Shown: positions 1 to 14,800 of the stretch, piece by piece
How positions within the stretch are numbered: position 1 is the first letter of the stretch
Layout of the letters: each line of letters opens with the position of its first letter
NCBI RefSeq assembly: GCF_003073045.1
Contig: NC_037603.1
Span: 12,778,192-12,842,191 of the forward strand
Reading direction: 5' to 3'
DNA from: Pomacea canaliculata
Taxonomy: Eukaryota > Mollusca > Gastropoda > Architaenioglossa > Ampullariidae
DNA: 64,000 bases
Notes under the pieces: model-generated
The model's input: the letters and a program-made list of their open reading frames with translations, nothing else
The model's database searches: none
What the model was told of the DNA's origin: nothing
Program-made: the position numbers and the translations under genes

Positions 1-93
1 AAACAAAAAAAATTTAATTTAAAAAATGCAATCAAAACAATAGAACCATAAAGAGTCAAAGGATGCGTTTCAAACTAATATTCCCCCTGTGCA

Positions 94-2239
<2,146 letters not shown>

Positions 2240-2420
2240 CAGTGTAGTCAGAGACTATGAAAGTCCGAGGATTCGTGTCTCGTCTCGGGTCACGCTACCA
2301 GCACCTGACACATGTCCATAGTCCTGACTGTTTGGTACTTCTCCGGGTACTCCAGGTGTTTCCCCTTTCCTTTTTCCTATTAGTGCGAAATCGTTGCTAA
2401 GAACCCGCCAACCATTATTT
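2240..2420 (+). repeat. Dispersed SINE-like repeat (tail-domain type)
   Basis: The segment contains CTCCGGGTACTCC followed by a GTTTCCCC stretch (about 2341-2365), a wording typical of the conserved central domain of many invertebrate SINEs. Upstream is a CTCGGGTCACGC-like segment. Assignment rests on recall of the motif and was not confirmed by a repeat search. Confidence 0.45.
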
Positions 2421-5400
2421 CTTTAGTTCCCCTATGTCTTTCTGAGTCCAGAGTCAGTAAAGCATTTATTACATCCTCCCTCCCCTATTTTCCCCTTGGT
2501 TTGTGATACAGCTGGAAAAGAAAACAACTTGCTGCTATACAGTGCCTCCGTCCATCATTTAATCGATGATAAAAATCTGTTTTTCAGCCTCTCTCTTTCG
2601 CACTCTACACATTCCTGAATCTCTCCACTAATAATTATCATCTTCCCGCAATCGCGCTTGTGGGCGTCAATAGCCGGCTGATTGAGTCCATAACCGCTCA
2701 CATCATGGCTCTTGCATTGTGGGATATCAGGTTCCTGATATTCTGATTTTCTCGACGCTTCCGGTGAAAATTAACAGACCGATCAATCAGTTTTCAGCCA
2801 ATTACACCTCATCACATCCGAAATTGCAGGCTCGTCAGGTTCACTGCCTGAACTGTCGGATAGACTGGCGCCAACACACCAACGCACCAGCCCACGCAAA
2901 TACCGCTGCCATGGAAACGAGTAGGCGGCAGGAAGCAGGGGGGAGCATTTTCCACTCGGCAGTAAAAGGTTTTCCCGGCGCAGACAATGTTATGAGGAAG
3001 TGATCAAACAAATTGATTCAGGTTTCCTTTTGCCGTGGAATGTCAGGAGCTAAATAACAGGCAGACAAGGCCACAGGTCGCTGACATGACAGGGTTATAA
3101 ACCTGTCACGTGGTTAACACACAAGCGGGTGTAGATGGCGACCAACGATCAGCCAAGCGTGACTATAGCAACTCGGTGTATAGACACTCACGGTTGACCG
3201 GCAAGTTTCACAACATTGAATCGAATCGATGGTCTAGCCAGCTAACAAAGGGTTTCGATGATCCCCATCATCATTGTTCTCCAAGCCAGGCAACCCTGAC
3301 CCCACCCTCGAGTGACGGTTAACTCTCCGCCTCAGTGCTACTCGCTTGTAACAGCTTGCTGATACTGCTTCCGGCCTGCTTTCGACCTGACAAGGTGTGC
3401 AGCGCACCTCCGCCCTCACCTGAGACATCCCAGGTAAGTGTAGCTTGACAGGTGTTTTGTGATAATGTGTGTGGTAAGCTGATCGTGGTACAGGAAACCT
3501 TGCAAAGCTCTTTACAACACATCGTGGATGAGGTGGGATGACCCTGACACACCCGGTGAATGAGATGACAGCACGGTGCTGCAGGAGTGAAGAACAAGCT
3601 TTGGGTGTTGGTCTCTTAATTGTAACGGGATACGACAGGCTTCGATCGCAGGCGATTACAACTTGATTGGCAGACGGTGACGGTCACGCTGCATGCAGCA
3701 CAATGCACGCTCATGTGTGTGTGTGGGCGTGCGCGCGTGCTCAGTATCACAAACATAACCGCTTCGCCCTCGATCTCGCCAGGTAACCCCAGTGACCCCG
3801 CGTTTTTCCGTATGCTCAGCTTTTATGCAGTCGCGCATGCGCAGTGGGTGGGTCATGCGTGCGAGAAACTCGGAGGCGGTGAGTGGCATAAACTCATGTT
3901 GACCCCTGCAAAGTGTGATAATATGGAAGATGTGTAGAGGGCGAACTTCAGGGTTTTTTTTTTTTTTCTCGCTCTCTCTCTCTCCTTCGTTTGTTCGTGT
4001 TTCACCTTGAAGCTGTGTAGAGTCAGGTGACAAACTATATATGCTGACTCAGGGATACGGTCTGATTGCTGCACAGCCCCACCTAGGTCAGGACAAGTGC
4101 AGGTCGGAGGATCAATCCAGCGTGACAACCCTCAGGTTTTCCTCCTGTGGACACGTATAAAGTTACTCTCTCACCCCCAGAGAGACAAACTACATAATAA
4201 ATCTTCCTGTCAAGATTTTTTTTAATAATGCAGTCGTCATATTACATACATGTTGAAGATGGTACACAAGTACTCACGAACATGCACATTAAATATAGCA
4301 AAAGAGAACACACCAGACGAGTGACACATGTGTCATAGGACAGTGTCGGTCATGACACGGCAAGATTTCTGCCTTGCCGGCAGGTGAGAGTTCCTGGGTG
4401 TACCGGACACAGGTAACATGAAAACAAACCGCCGCCCACCGCTCACCTTGTGTCGCATATTTCACCTGTACCACGTCCTGTTTGTGTGTCACCTTCGTTG
4501 TTGTTCTCTGGCTGCCAGTGTCCTCTAGTTCTTTAACCGACCTCGCTTTGCCAGCGACGACATCCAGGCGATGACAGACGAAACTGATTTCAATTTCTCG
4601 TTAGTGAGTAGTATTTTATTTTTCTTGAAAACGACCCGCGATTCTGAAGTGTTCTTACTTCATTACAAAAACTGAAGATACAGGGAGGGATGGAGTGTTT
4701 ACTGATCCTCGCTAAACACACTGATAAAAACATGGCTGTCCACTTGATCCTCCTCCCCCACTTTGTTTTGTCGATTGTCGTCCTGGTCTGGAGGGAGAGA
4801 TAATAAATGCACTTGGGCATGCCTTCGTTGGCAAGTGCGATGGCGGAAGACACTTTTGTAAACATATATTTACTTTCAGTGAATGCTATACTAACTTGGC
4901 GAAGAACTAGAAAATAGTCGTGTTTATTTTTTATGATATGTGTGTGTGTGTGTGTAAAAGACAGAGTGTGTAAGTGGATGTATGGTGTGTAGTCTCTCTC
5001 TCACACACACAGAGTAGTTCATCTCATTCTTCGGTGTTCCAAGACATAATTCATTATAAGAATTTTCATACTCTTGCTCCAACAATATTCATGCGACTGC
5101 TTATTCCTTATAATGATTTTTCGTCGAGCCTGTCTTTCAAAAAAAAAAAAAAAAAAAAAAATCGGTTTCCTGTTTACAGGAAGCCGCCAGGCGAGTTTCG
5201 ACTCAGCAACCACGAGAGCGAGGCCAACGTGCTGTGTCATCATGAAATATTAACAGAAGCTGAGCCAGACTTCGCTTCCAGACTCGATGCTGGAAACAGC
5301 CAACCACTCTGATCACAGGCTGCTGCTCCACAACCAAGACTCAATGAATTTTTAAACTTTGTAAACATGGTGGTCTATCTGGAATAGGGTGAATGGACCG

Positions 5401-5763
5401 GGACAAACCCACCCCCACTGTTTATACATTCATCTTTCTTTCGGCTTTTGTTTACTCCTTCAGAGTTCATCAGTTCATCAAAAGCAATAAAACTATTTTT
5501 AACACTCAAACACTGACAATTTTTTCTTCTTCACCAATAACACATGCATTCTTGACGATAAACAAGAGGCTAGACACCTACACACCCACCCACACATTGA
5601 TGGTGCAGGTAGTGCAACAACTTGTGAAGGAAATACTTGACCCACTTTCGGCCTTGACCTGAGGCTTTCGAGAGTCAAATACCTTCTTCTCTCACTTACT
5701 ACTGACGACCTGTACTTGAGCTGCCAAGGTGTGAAAAAAAAAATCACAGGAAGAAATTGTAAA
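2421..5763. other. Intergenic stretch without recognised gene
   Basis: The part from about 2640 to 3450 is richer in GC and CpG than its surroundings and could be a promoter or an old repeat, but no exon can be supported. There is an A20 run at about 5140-5160, a T run at about 3953-3966 and a few CT/GT-rich tracts. No protein family is recognised on either strand. Confidence 0.55.
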
Positions 5764-5847
5764 ATGGTTCTGACATCGGCCCTCTTGTTCTTCTACTTTC
5801 GAGACCTGGCGAACTACATGTTGGACTGGGGACAGATCTACTACAAG
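5764..5847 (+). CDS. Candidate isolated coding exon, 28 codons, unknown gene
   Basis: An ATG opens a frame of 28 codons that stops exactly at a strong donor (AAG|GTGAGT) in phase 0. The peptide has a helical, aromatic core reading FRDLANYMLDWGQIYYK. The first splice-supported exon of the downstream plakin also begins in phase 0 (AAA AAA ATG), so a join is formally possible, and helical W-containing segments do occur in plakin spectrin repeats. The distance is 11 kb and nothing lies between to support the link. It may equally be a chance open frame beside a chance donor. Confidence 0.25.
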
Positions 5848-8811
5848 GTGAGTAGTATTCAGTCACTCAAGTGAAGCTTTGTTTATTACATTTGTAAACA
5901 CAGGTACAATCATCCAGGAAATATTAGTGTGGCACGTGTGTGTTTGTGTGTGTTTACATGAATGCGAGCGTGTCCATACAACAAACAGCCAAATGTCTTT
6001 CGTTGTTCTACCAACCTTCATCTACATATCGCTTGGGTTCTGACTGGCTGAAGGCCACAGAAATGTTCTGGAAGTATCAGACGATGTTTTTTTTCTGCCG
6101 CGACAAACACGTTGCCGGGTGGGTCGATAAAACCATCGATAATGTTAACGACGGTAACCTGCCCGTCTGGCTGTGACGCCATTCCTCACACCGCCAACAT
6201 GAGGGTGGAACTCTTCCTGCAACTGTCTGGGGTACGTACACGTCTGCCTTACTGCACCTGCACCCGACCTTTGGCGCTGTTGACGATTTCTGTTGTACTC
6301 GTGTACTGTTGTTATTGCTAGCTTCGTATGTAACAATTCTTTAATGTTTAATACATTATAAAATTATAAAGGTAGGTGGGAGCCAGCGGTCTCCATTCCT
6401 CTCCCTCGCGGCTTAATACCTTCATTAATCCTCGATCAGGGGTCACCAAGCGTTTTGACACTGAGAGCCACTTGATACTGAGTAATACGACGAACTATTT
6501 GTTTGGTAAAACTTACTGAGTAGCATACACGATGGTAGAGACATGCCAGGTATCAACATGCCCCGCAGGTGACACACAGTCTGTCTAGCCTACCTATCCA
6601 TGCTCCCTGTAGTCAATTACCCGATCCAGACAGCTGAGTCAACAGGGGAAAGCTTACCACATGGGTATCGAACTCTGTGTGTTTGAGTTGAGCTTTCTTT
6701 CTACGTTTAAAGACAATGTAAGACACGAAAATGGCAATGGTAGATTGGTAGCAGTAACATTAGACACGTCAGATGTAATGTTACTACATATGTAACGCTG
6801 TCTATGCTTACAACAAAGGAAATGTGAGGAATAATAATAAATAACACATTGTGTGCGCTTTTTGCAGCATCAGTGTCAGAGGTCATGCTAGACAATAGAG
6901 AAAAGAAACATTGGCATTCCAAGCAGCTAGATCATATGGAATCTCGTCTTCTGTTATTGAATTATTTTGTGTCAAACTTTATTTAACTCTTTTGTGTCAT
7001 ATTTTTGTTATTATTATCCTTTTACATGTTTTATATCGCTGTTTTCATTTCGCGTCGTTGCTCAGTCTCGCACGCACGCGCAGGAAGCTGCTGTTTACAA
7101 TCCGTGAACTTCTAGCACCTAGCACTGCGCATGCGTGACACAACCCGCTGTGGACTTGGTCAGCGGATGCACGTGGTCACGTGACCATTGATGCAGTAAC
7201 GGTAATGCTGTCTTGGAGGGGGAGGCTACTCAAGTGCACATAAGGCCGGCCAGGACACGTAATCGCCCTTTGATCAGCTCACCTGTAGTTACCTGACTTC
7301 CATACAGCGTGTGTGTGCGCGTGTGTGTACGTAGTGTGTGTGCGTGTGTGTTTGTTTAATATGCGATTATCTTTTTTGTGCTCGTCTGTCTGTACGTGAA
7401 CTTATCTGTGAATGTCCTTTTGGTACTCAGTGTGTGTGCGCGCGCTACCAAGAGCTGGCGGGATGCGAGACTGGAGTCATGGTTGCCCAATGGGGTCACC
7501 ACCTGTGGGCCGAGGGCGTCTGTTGTCTAAATATGGTGTGTGAGCGAGGGAGCAGGAGTGGGAGGCACGTTTAACCACTTCCCAAGTAGGGGCAGGCAAC
7601 CGCAGCAAGCACACAGCTGGATTCTTGTCACCTGGGTGTGTATAACTGGTCGAGCAACGATTCACCTGGGTGTCCTCATCTGGTCCTGGGTTTATCAACT
7701 GTGACAAGCTCCCGCACCCTGCTGTGACTCAGTTCTGCGCAAACTTTGTCCAACTTCCATGTTATTTACACACAGAGAGACTGAGAGTGTCCGTTTGACT
7801 GTCGGTTAGATGAAGTAAAATTTGCCGACCATTAACTTGCAGGATGGATGGAGATAGCTTCACAATACCCCCCAGGACCGTTCTTTATGCTTCCATTTTG
7901 TCGCCTTGTCTCATTCCTCCATCTTCTCTTTGTTCTCTCGATGGGAACGAAAATAATATCTATGACAAACCACAGCCAGGGCAGTAGTTGGTTTACTGAT
8001 GATATACTTGCTTTTAAACAGCAGAATAAACTTCAAAGACACCGCAATAGTTAACAAGCTAAGAAGGTTGGAGACAAAAGTGTCGCAGGTAAATATTACC
8101 TATGGAACACCTGAACATGTAGGTGAGCACTGTGGCCTCAAACTGTGTACGGCTGTGGTGTGAGATATGTTGGTGTGTCACACCCACCAAAGCTAGTCAA
8201 ACCAGTCTTGCCGAGCTTGTTTTTAGCAGGAAATTTATTAGCTGCCTTTATTTTATTTTATTTTTTACAGCGTTATCATCGCATACGACTACAGGTAGCG
8301 AAATATCCAGTTTTCTCGCACCTGCCTGCCATTGGACATTGCTGTTGAACAGTAATTTTTGCAACTGATGAGAGACATCGATAGATACTCTTCTTTCCGT
8401 CCTCTAACGACGACTAAAAATTTCAAAAAAATAAATAAAAACCTGTATCGCATCGATACTTACAGGTGAGTCCCCCAACTTACAGGTGCGTCCGTAAAAC
8501 TTGTGCTAAAAATAGCACATCAGGCGCTTGGGGGAGGTAGTTGGGGAGGGCGGGTGTTGGTGTGAGGAGATCGACGTGTTAGCCGGGTGTGGGGCGTACC
8601 CCTTTCTACGCAGACAGTTATTCAGGGCAAAGTAGGGGCAGGCACATGCCTGGTGTTTGTATTGGTGAACACGGTCACTGGTCGTTGGGCTTGTTTATGA
8701 TGGCTGCCTAATCGTTGTCGTCGTGAAGTGAGGTGACGAGTGTTGGTCCGGACACCAGACCGCCCAGAAGTCTAAGGAGGGAGTGAAGGGATTAGAGGAG
8801 GTTGTCGTCAG
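5848..8811. other. Intergenic stretch without recognised gene
   Basis: No coding region can be supported. Between about 6585 and 6670 lies a segment resembling the reverse-strand tRNA-like repeat at 48540-48690 (listed separately). GT-rich tracts occur near 7305-7350. A CACGTGGTCACGTGAC cluster with overlapping E-box palindromes lies near 7171. Confidence 0.55.
6585..6670 (-). repeat. tRNA-derived SINE-like fragment
   Basis: It shares an ordered set of words with 48540-48690: a TACCC block, a TCAACAGGGGA-type block and a CATGGGTATCGAACTC block. The last reads on the minus strand as a GTTCGAT-like polymerase III B box. The fragment is short and diverged, so the family link is tentative. Confidence 0.35.
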
Positions 8812-8886
8812 TTTGTGAGACGAGTCGAGTGAAAGTGGGACGTGAAGTCGCCAGGGAGGACCTGCTGGAGTTTGTGCATCTGATTG
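8812..8886 (+). CDS. Candidate isolated exon, unknown gene
   Basis: A 75-nt open segment lies between an acceptor-like TTGTCGTCAG and a strong donor (ATTG|GTGAGT). In the open frame it reads as a polar helix ending EDLLEFVHLI. It may be an untranslated leader exon or a chance match. No neighbouring exon was found that completes it, and no homology is recognised. Confidence 0.2.
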
Positions 8887-11317
8887 GTGAGTGTGGATGT
8901 CTGCGTGTGCGTGCACGTGCGTACGTGTGTGTGTATGTGTCCCTCTACGTCGATACATGCGTTATTAGGTGTGAACAGCTTTAATTATTCTCTAGAGAAA
9001 TTGTTGTTCATGTGTGTGTAAGTGCATGTATGCCTGTGTGAGTTGGGAAGCACGAGCCTCTCTTTAGAACCTCGCTGTGTCACACTCTCAACCACTCACG
9101 CACACACATACACAAACACACAAGCAAACACCATTTCCTGCCATCTGTAGCCACCATCGATCTGCAATCAATACTTGTCACACCTTTCTATTTTTAATAG
9201 TTCAGGCTTGCCTGCACATTCATTCAAACCGCTGCTGGCGAAATACGAGGCTCGTAATGAGCTGAGCTCATTAAATCATAACAAACAATATTGCCCGCCT
9301 TAGTGTGGTCAATGCTGTTGTATTCTGTACATAAACTTTATATTTATGCAATAATATAAATCATTGTATACAGTCTGTAGATTAGCGAAAACTTAAATCC
9401 CTTAATTTATCGGCTGCTGTAGTCACACTGTATATATATATATTGTATAATATTTTATAAATAATCCAATAGCTTATGTTGGTGGGTTAGCAATGCTGCA
9501 TACCACAAGCTAAAATATGAAAGTATATTGCACAACAGATATGCTTATGTTGTTACTGATATCTTACGCATTGGTAAAGTTACCTGCGCAGGTATCCCAG
9601 GTGTACTGTAGCATGACGGAGGGACAGCTTTATGAAGAGCTGATGTAGGTAAAAGTGATATATAAGGGGGAGGTTGACATGAACAGGGTGTATGTAGGTT
9701 TTTTCCCTTTTATGTCTGTCACTGACACTTACTAGACGAGCGCACTTGACAGTCCTTGAAGTGAGTGTTTACTTCAGTGTTTGTATATCTACACACCGAC
9801 GGTTACGTTTATGGTAGCGGTCTCTAACAGAAATACACGCACACACGCTGACACATACACGGATACATACACACTCGCAATCACATACACACAAAGGGTA
9901 TTGTGTGATCTCTAACAGGAACAACATCACATAAACATGTCAACTTTGAAAGCTGCTCCTGTTTGCTCTGAGAGAAGGTTGAAAAGACTGAATGAATGTC
10001 AAAGAAAAACAAATAAAAAAAGAAAAAAAATTATAGCCTTCGCGTATCAGCATGTAGACATAAATTAATAGCCTCACTGGACTTCAATACACGAGACCAG
10101 TCGTCATTTGTGTGTTTGTGTGCGTGTTTGTGGCTGTCAACGCGACTGTTCGTGTGCGTTCGCGTGTACAAGTAAGTAGTGCGAAGGTTCGTATGCGTAA
10201 GTGCGTTATGTGTGTATCTGGAAATGAACAGCGAGCGAGAGAGAGAGAAGAATGTGTTCACAGGGCGTGGGAAAGACTTCTAGAGAACGTTCTCTATTGA
10301 CAATCCTGTTTCACAAGTCGCCCAAGACCATTCTTTCACATTCGCTCCATTACCTTCCTGGCCATTATCAAACCTTAACATCAGGGTATACAAGGGGAGA
10401 GAGAAAAGGAAGGATTAGAAATCTGTTCGCTTGCGAGAATATTAGGGATTTGGATAATACACGAGGTTTTTAAAATTGACAGAATATAATTGTGGGTTAG
10501 GGTAACACATGGGTTCGTGGGTTTTAAAGAAAAAAATAAGGTTTGCGGATTTTCAACAAAGCTTTTGGTTTTTTTTTTTTGTTTTTGTTTTTTGTTTTGT
10601 TTTGTTTTGGTTTTTTTTTTTTTTTTTTGGTTGTTGGACAATACTTGTGATACCCATCATGCACCATTCAGCATCCAGATGGAAAGGATAACAAAAAGGA
10701 ATTCTAACTAGTTATAATTAAACTTCCGTAGTGTTCTATCTAGTCCTTGTCTTCGTGTTCGATTCTTTGATGTTGTAGTATTCGTGGTGTTCATCTTCTC
10801 GTAGTCTGCTTTGGCTTTCCTGTCAAGACAGAGACACGATCCAAGACAGGTTCGTTTCTCCGCATGGTCGGCTTTATGAAGACATAAGAATTAACAGCTT
10901 TGGTGTTACCCAGAATTCCTTTCCGCCTGCTGCACACCTGTGAAAGGCAGGTGACCCAGGGAGAGCCAGGATGACCTGGCAGGCGAGCGCCCGAGGGGGT
11001 AGTTACCTGGAGTTTGTCACAGCCCCGTGTCACCATTATGTGACGTCACACAGGATAATATCACAGGACAATTTGTACTGTGGTCTCTTTTCCCGCCTGC
11101 TTTATCTTTTTTTCGCTCTGTCTCTGTGGGCGTGCCTGGTTTTCAAACAAAATGAGTCAATGATGCACAGGAGGACATTAAACACTCGCTAAGCCCGGTA
11201 ACCCGGCTGTTATCAACTTTTGGAGGCGATGTAATAACTTAGTGATATTAATTAATTTTTGCTCGACTGCATGTCTGAAGCATGCGTGGACCTGTGTCTA
11301 GAACATTCTCCATTCTT
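8887..11317. other. Intergenic stretch with low-complexity tracts
   Basis: No gene recognised. CA/GT-rich tracts lie near 9095-9125 and 9835-9895, and a T-rich tract interrupted by single G residues lies at 10567-10630. The open frames across the T-rich tract on both strands are low-complexity artefacts. Confidence 0.55.
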
Positions 11318-11462
11318 CTTGCCAACCCGGCGAAACAGAGCGGGTACCTGAGGTTTCACGGGAGTTAAATGTGGCGGAAAGGGAGGGTTGGGTGCTGCCT
11401 CCCACATATTGTGTTTTTTACACGGTGAACCACTTTAAGTGCCTCTATGGCTTTTAGGTTAA
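11318..11462 (+). repeat. Dispersed repeat, copy A (related to 42585-42726)
   Basis: This segment aligns by eye over most of its length with 42585-42726 in the same orientation. Shared blocks in order are CGGGTACCTG, GGAGGGTTGGG or its variant AGGTTGGGC, a CACATA..TGTT block, CGGTGAACC or GGGTGAACC, and TTAGGTT or GTAGGTT. The two copies are clearly diverged, so this is an old interspersed repeat, probably SINE-like. Confidence 0.6.
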
Positions 11463-11654
11463 GGGGGTCTTTATCTTTTACCTGTTGGCTTTTACGTGCT
11501 ACCTTTACCATGACATCTTACCTCTTACCTTTACCGGCTTCATTTTACATGTCACCTGTGCCCTTGACCTGTTACTTTTCCACTTGATCCTGATCAGGAC
11601 CTCCTTCTCTTCGTTTTCTTCATCATTTCCCTTTTCTTCCTGTTTCCTTCTTCT

Positions 11655-11810
11655 AAGTGGTCCGGTGGCACAAAGGTCTGTCACCAAAACAGCGAGGATT
11701 GGTAGCCATGGGTTCGGATCTGGTCTCGGAAACGCTGTTTTTTGGTTTTTTTGGTTTTTTTTTTTTTTTTTTGTTTTTTTTTGTTTTGTTGGTTTTTTTC
11801 TTTCATGTGG
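11655..11810 (+). repeat. tRNA-derived SINE with T-rich tail
   Basis: The first ~70 nt look like a degenerate tRNA gene: GTCCGGTGGCACAAAGGTCTG fits a polymerase III A box and GGGTTCGGATCTGG fits a B box about 50 nt later. A T-rich tract of about 60 nt follows. It is not a functional tRNA because acceptor-stem pairing and the distal part are missing. Confidence 0.55.
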
Positions 11811-14800
11811 GACCTGTTTATCTTTGCTTTTAGTTGCAGGCTTGGTGTAAAACACCAATTCCATCCCTCCCCTGCAAATCTTCTAAAATGGTCACGTGAT
11901 GTTTGCCAGACATTTTGACATCCTCCCATGCATGTAACCGCCTATGAAGTAGTGATCATTTTACAAAAGATTCGAACAGCAGTAACAGACATTATTCACA
12001 TAGTTTCTCCTCGTGGGACCATAGACCTCAATCTTCTGTGGGCCTGTCCCATGCGCGTGACGTCACGAAGTCACGTGTCCATCCATCAGCAGCTTCGTTT
12101 GTCAGATCGGCTAACAGGCATGCTACATGATGCTAACAGTGTATTACAGTCTTTACTTTAAGACACCGACCTCATAAAACATAATCTGATTTTAAAAAGG
12201 AGGATTAGGCTTAATCTGGTCGAGAACATGAATCGAGACCCCGCCACGTGACATGGAGAAACGATTTGGAGAGGGGAGTGACATCAACTGATGCCATTAG
12301 TGCGTGGATGCTAATCGTCCAATAAAAAATGTTTGAAAATATTTGTAAATCTTGTTCCAGTCTGAAGTTGTGAGATGCAGAACTAATGACTAGGACTGTT
12401 TGAAATGCTAGACACACACCTGCTGTCCCACACCTTGAGGCTGTGGCTTTGCAAACTCGCAGCCTGCTGATGTTATTCGAACTTTATTGTCACGTGGATC
12501 GACAGGGTGACGCACGCTTTTAAGGGGCAATAACTCTGTCGTGTTTTAATACCAAACCTTTACACACAAATCGACTGTATGACAAAGTAAAAGGAATAAA
12601 ACATAGCATTGAACATTAAACATCCAGAAATTAGAGAACGAGAGAGAAAAGGTGTGTTTGTGTGTGTGCGCGCGGTCCAGCATGTCACATGCATAATGAA
12701 TATGTCGGTAGAAGATCGGTTACCATCCTTCTGACAATTACGCACGCAGACAGGGTAATGCAGGGTACCCTGAATACAGACCCGCAGATTACGAGGACGA
12801 AAATATATCCACTCCCTGAAAAGCAAATGTTTCTGAACCTTACCCTCCAGCCCTCCAGTACCTCCCACCCGCCATCGCTTCCTGTTCGTGCCTCCCACCC
12901 ACCCGCCTGCCAGCACGGGAGGGAGAGGGACCGACACCCAGTGCTGCCAGCCAAGTGGGTCACACTCGTTTTTCAGGCCCTCAAAAGGTGAGTGAGTGGC
13001 AAACGCGCCAAGTCAGGGTCTGGCTGAGGGTCTTCCGTCACTGACCTGCGCGTCTGGCCGGGCGGTGGGACTGGTTCCAGTTCTCGTCAAGCTCGCGCCG
13101 TAAGCGGTTGCACGTTACGTCCACGCGCTACGTCGTTCTGCCGTCAAGCAAAGGTCAGACACCTTTATAAGCTGCTTTTGGTTTTTAGAAAGAAAACAGT
13201 TTTATTTTTCAACTGAAGCGTTAGCACAACACGTGTTCGTGTCTGTGACTGTGTTTATTATTGTTATAATATGTTTGTGTCATATTGCGTTGATTTATCT
13301 GTGACAAACATTCTACATTTTTTTTTGTAATGAAACTACACCTTGGAAAGGGTGAGTGAAAAAAAAGGGTTGGCGGGCTTTTGTTGGGTGTTAACCAATG
13401 CGCTAGGTAACGAATGTGAAACGAAGTAAAATAAGGTTGGGCTCAACTTGGGTTTACTTGTTCTTTTTTCTCTCCTTCATAATACTTAAACGCGGTTAGT
13501 TAAATACACTTATCGGACACTGGCGATATAACACATAACTGTGGCTGTTACATTACATAAAAATGTCCCTGGCAGTAAAGAAAAGATTTCAGATATGTAA
13601 TTTGTTCCACCCACGCCATCACACCCATCCTGTGCGACAAAAGCCCTGTTCACCTATGACCCCGTGAACAGAAATAAAAGCTTGAGGGTTAAACGAGTCG
13701 AGAACCTTGCAAGCAACAGTCCGTATCAAGCTATTTATATATTCCTCTAATTTTTTGTGACGGAGGTGCGAAGAAAAACCAGTTTTAGGGTTAAAATTTA
13801 GAAAATGTTGAAAATAGAGTATTAAAATTTGTCCTTTTGACATTTTTTCGGGGAATAAACGCCAAGCAGTTTTTCCTCCATGGCCTAGTCTAGTGCTCAT
13901 GCACTACAGCTGTTTGGCTGGGATGAATATTAAGAACCTATCAACCATATACACGTTTAAAGTAGAATGTGAGGCTAATATTTTGTGCAACATCCTGCGG
14001 CGATGAAGGGTGGTTTGCATTAGTCATCCAACGGATTGAATGCTTGAGAGCAAGTCAAATAAATCAGCTGATTGGTTATGTTTTATATTAACGGGATCTC
14101 GACGTGGGTTTTAATCAAATCATGGCCTGTCTGTGTAAAATTTTGATTGATTCAGTAACACGTTTTCTCTCTCTCTCTCTGGCATTACTCCCTTCTCTCC
14201 TCTTCTTTCCCCTTCCATCTCTTTCTGCTTTCTCTTTTATTGTTTTTCATTCCTTTTTTGACTTTCTTTGTTTTTTCATTCACCCCTTCCTATAGATGCC
14301 AAAAAGTAGTCACATAGACCTGTAATAGCATTGGGTAGCACAGTATGTTAGGTACCTACAGCCCTCAGTAAACCTCCCAGCACACCTATGCACCTCACCA
14401 ACACACACACTCACCTGGCAGTGTGCAGCGTGTCGTAGTCCCTCCCGCCATTTCTTCCCTCCTTCCCACCAGCACCCCTACCACCCCGCCCTCAGCGTGG
14501 TTAATCAGTGTCCCACTGCTTGCATCCTCCCTCCTTCCTCCCTTCCTCCCTCCCCCCGTGTCGTCATTCCCCAGACCTGACCGCAGGTATGTCGGCATGA
14601 GCGCGTCGCTCAAGGAGTGTTTTCATTATGACTAAAGAAAGCGCTGGCGGCATGTCAAGTGTCGCGTGTTTGTATTCACGGAAAAACACAATCGCTTCTT
14701 GCATGTCTTCAGAATGTGTTTCACGCCTGAGTTTGTTAGTCTGAGGATTACACAGGGGTCATTGGTATGGGGAGTCATGTCTTGAATTCAAATAGACACA

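Noticed and set aside
11655-11740. tRNA gene candidate with A-box and B-box-like words
   Set aside because: No closing acceptor stem is present and the copy runs into a T-rich tail, so a SINE is more likely.
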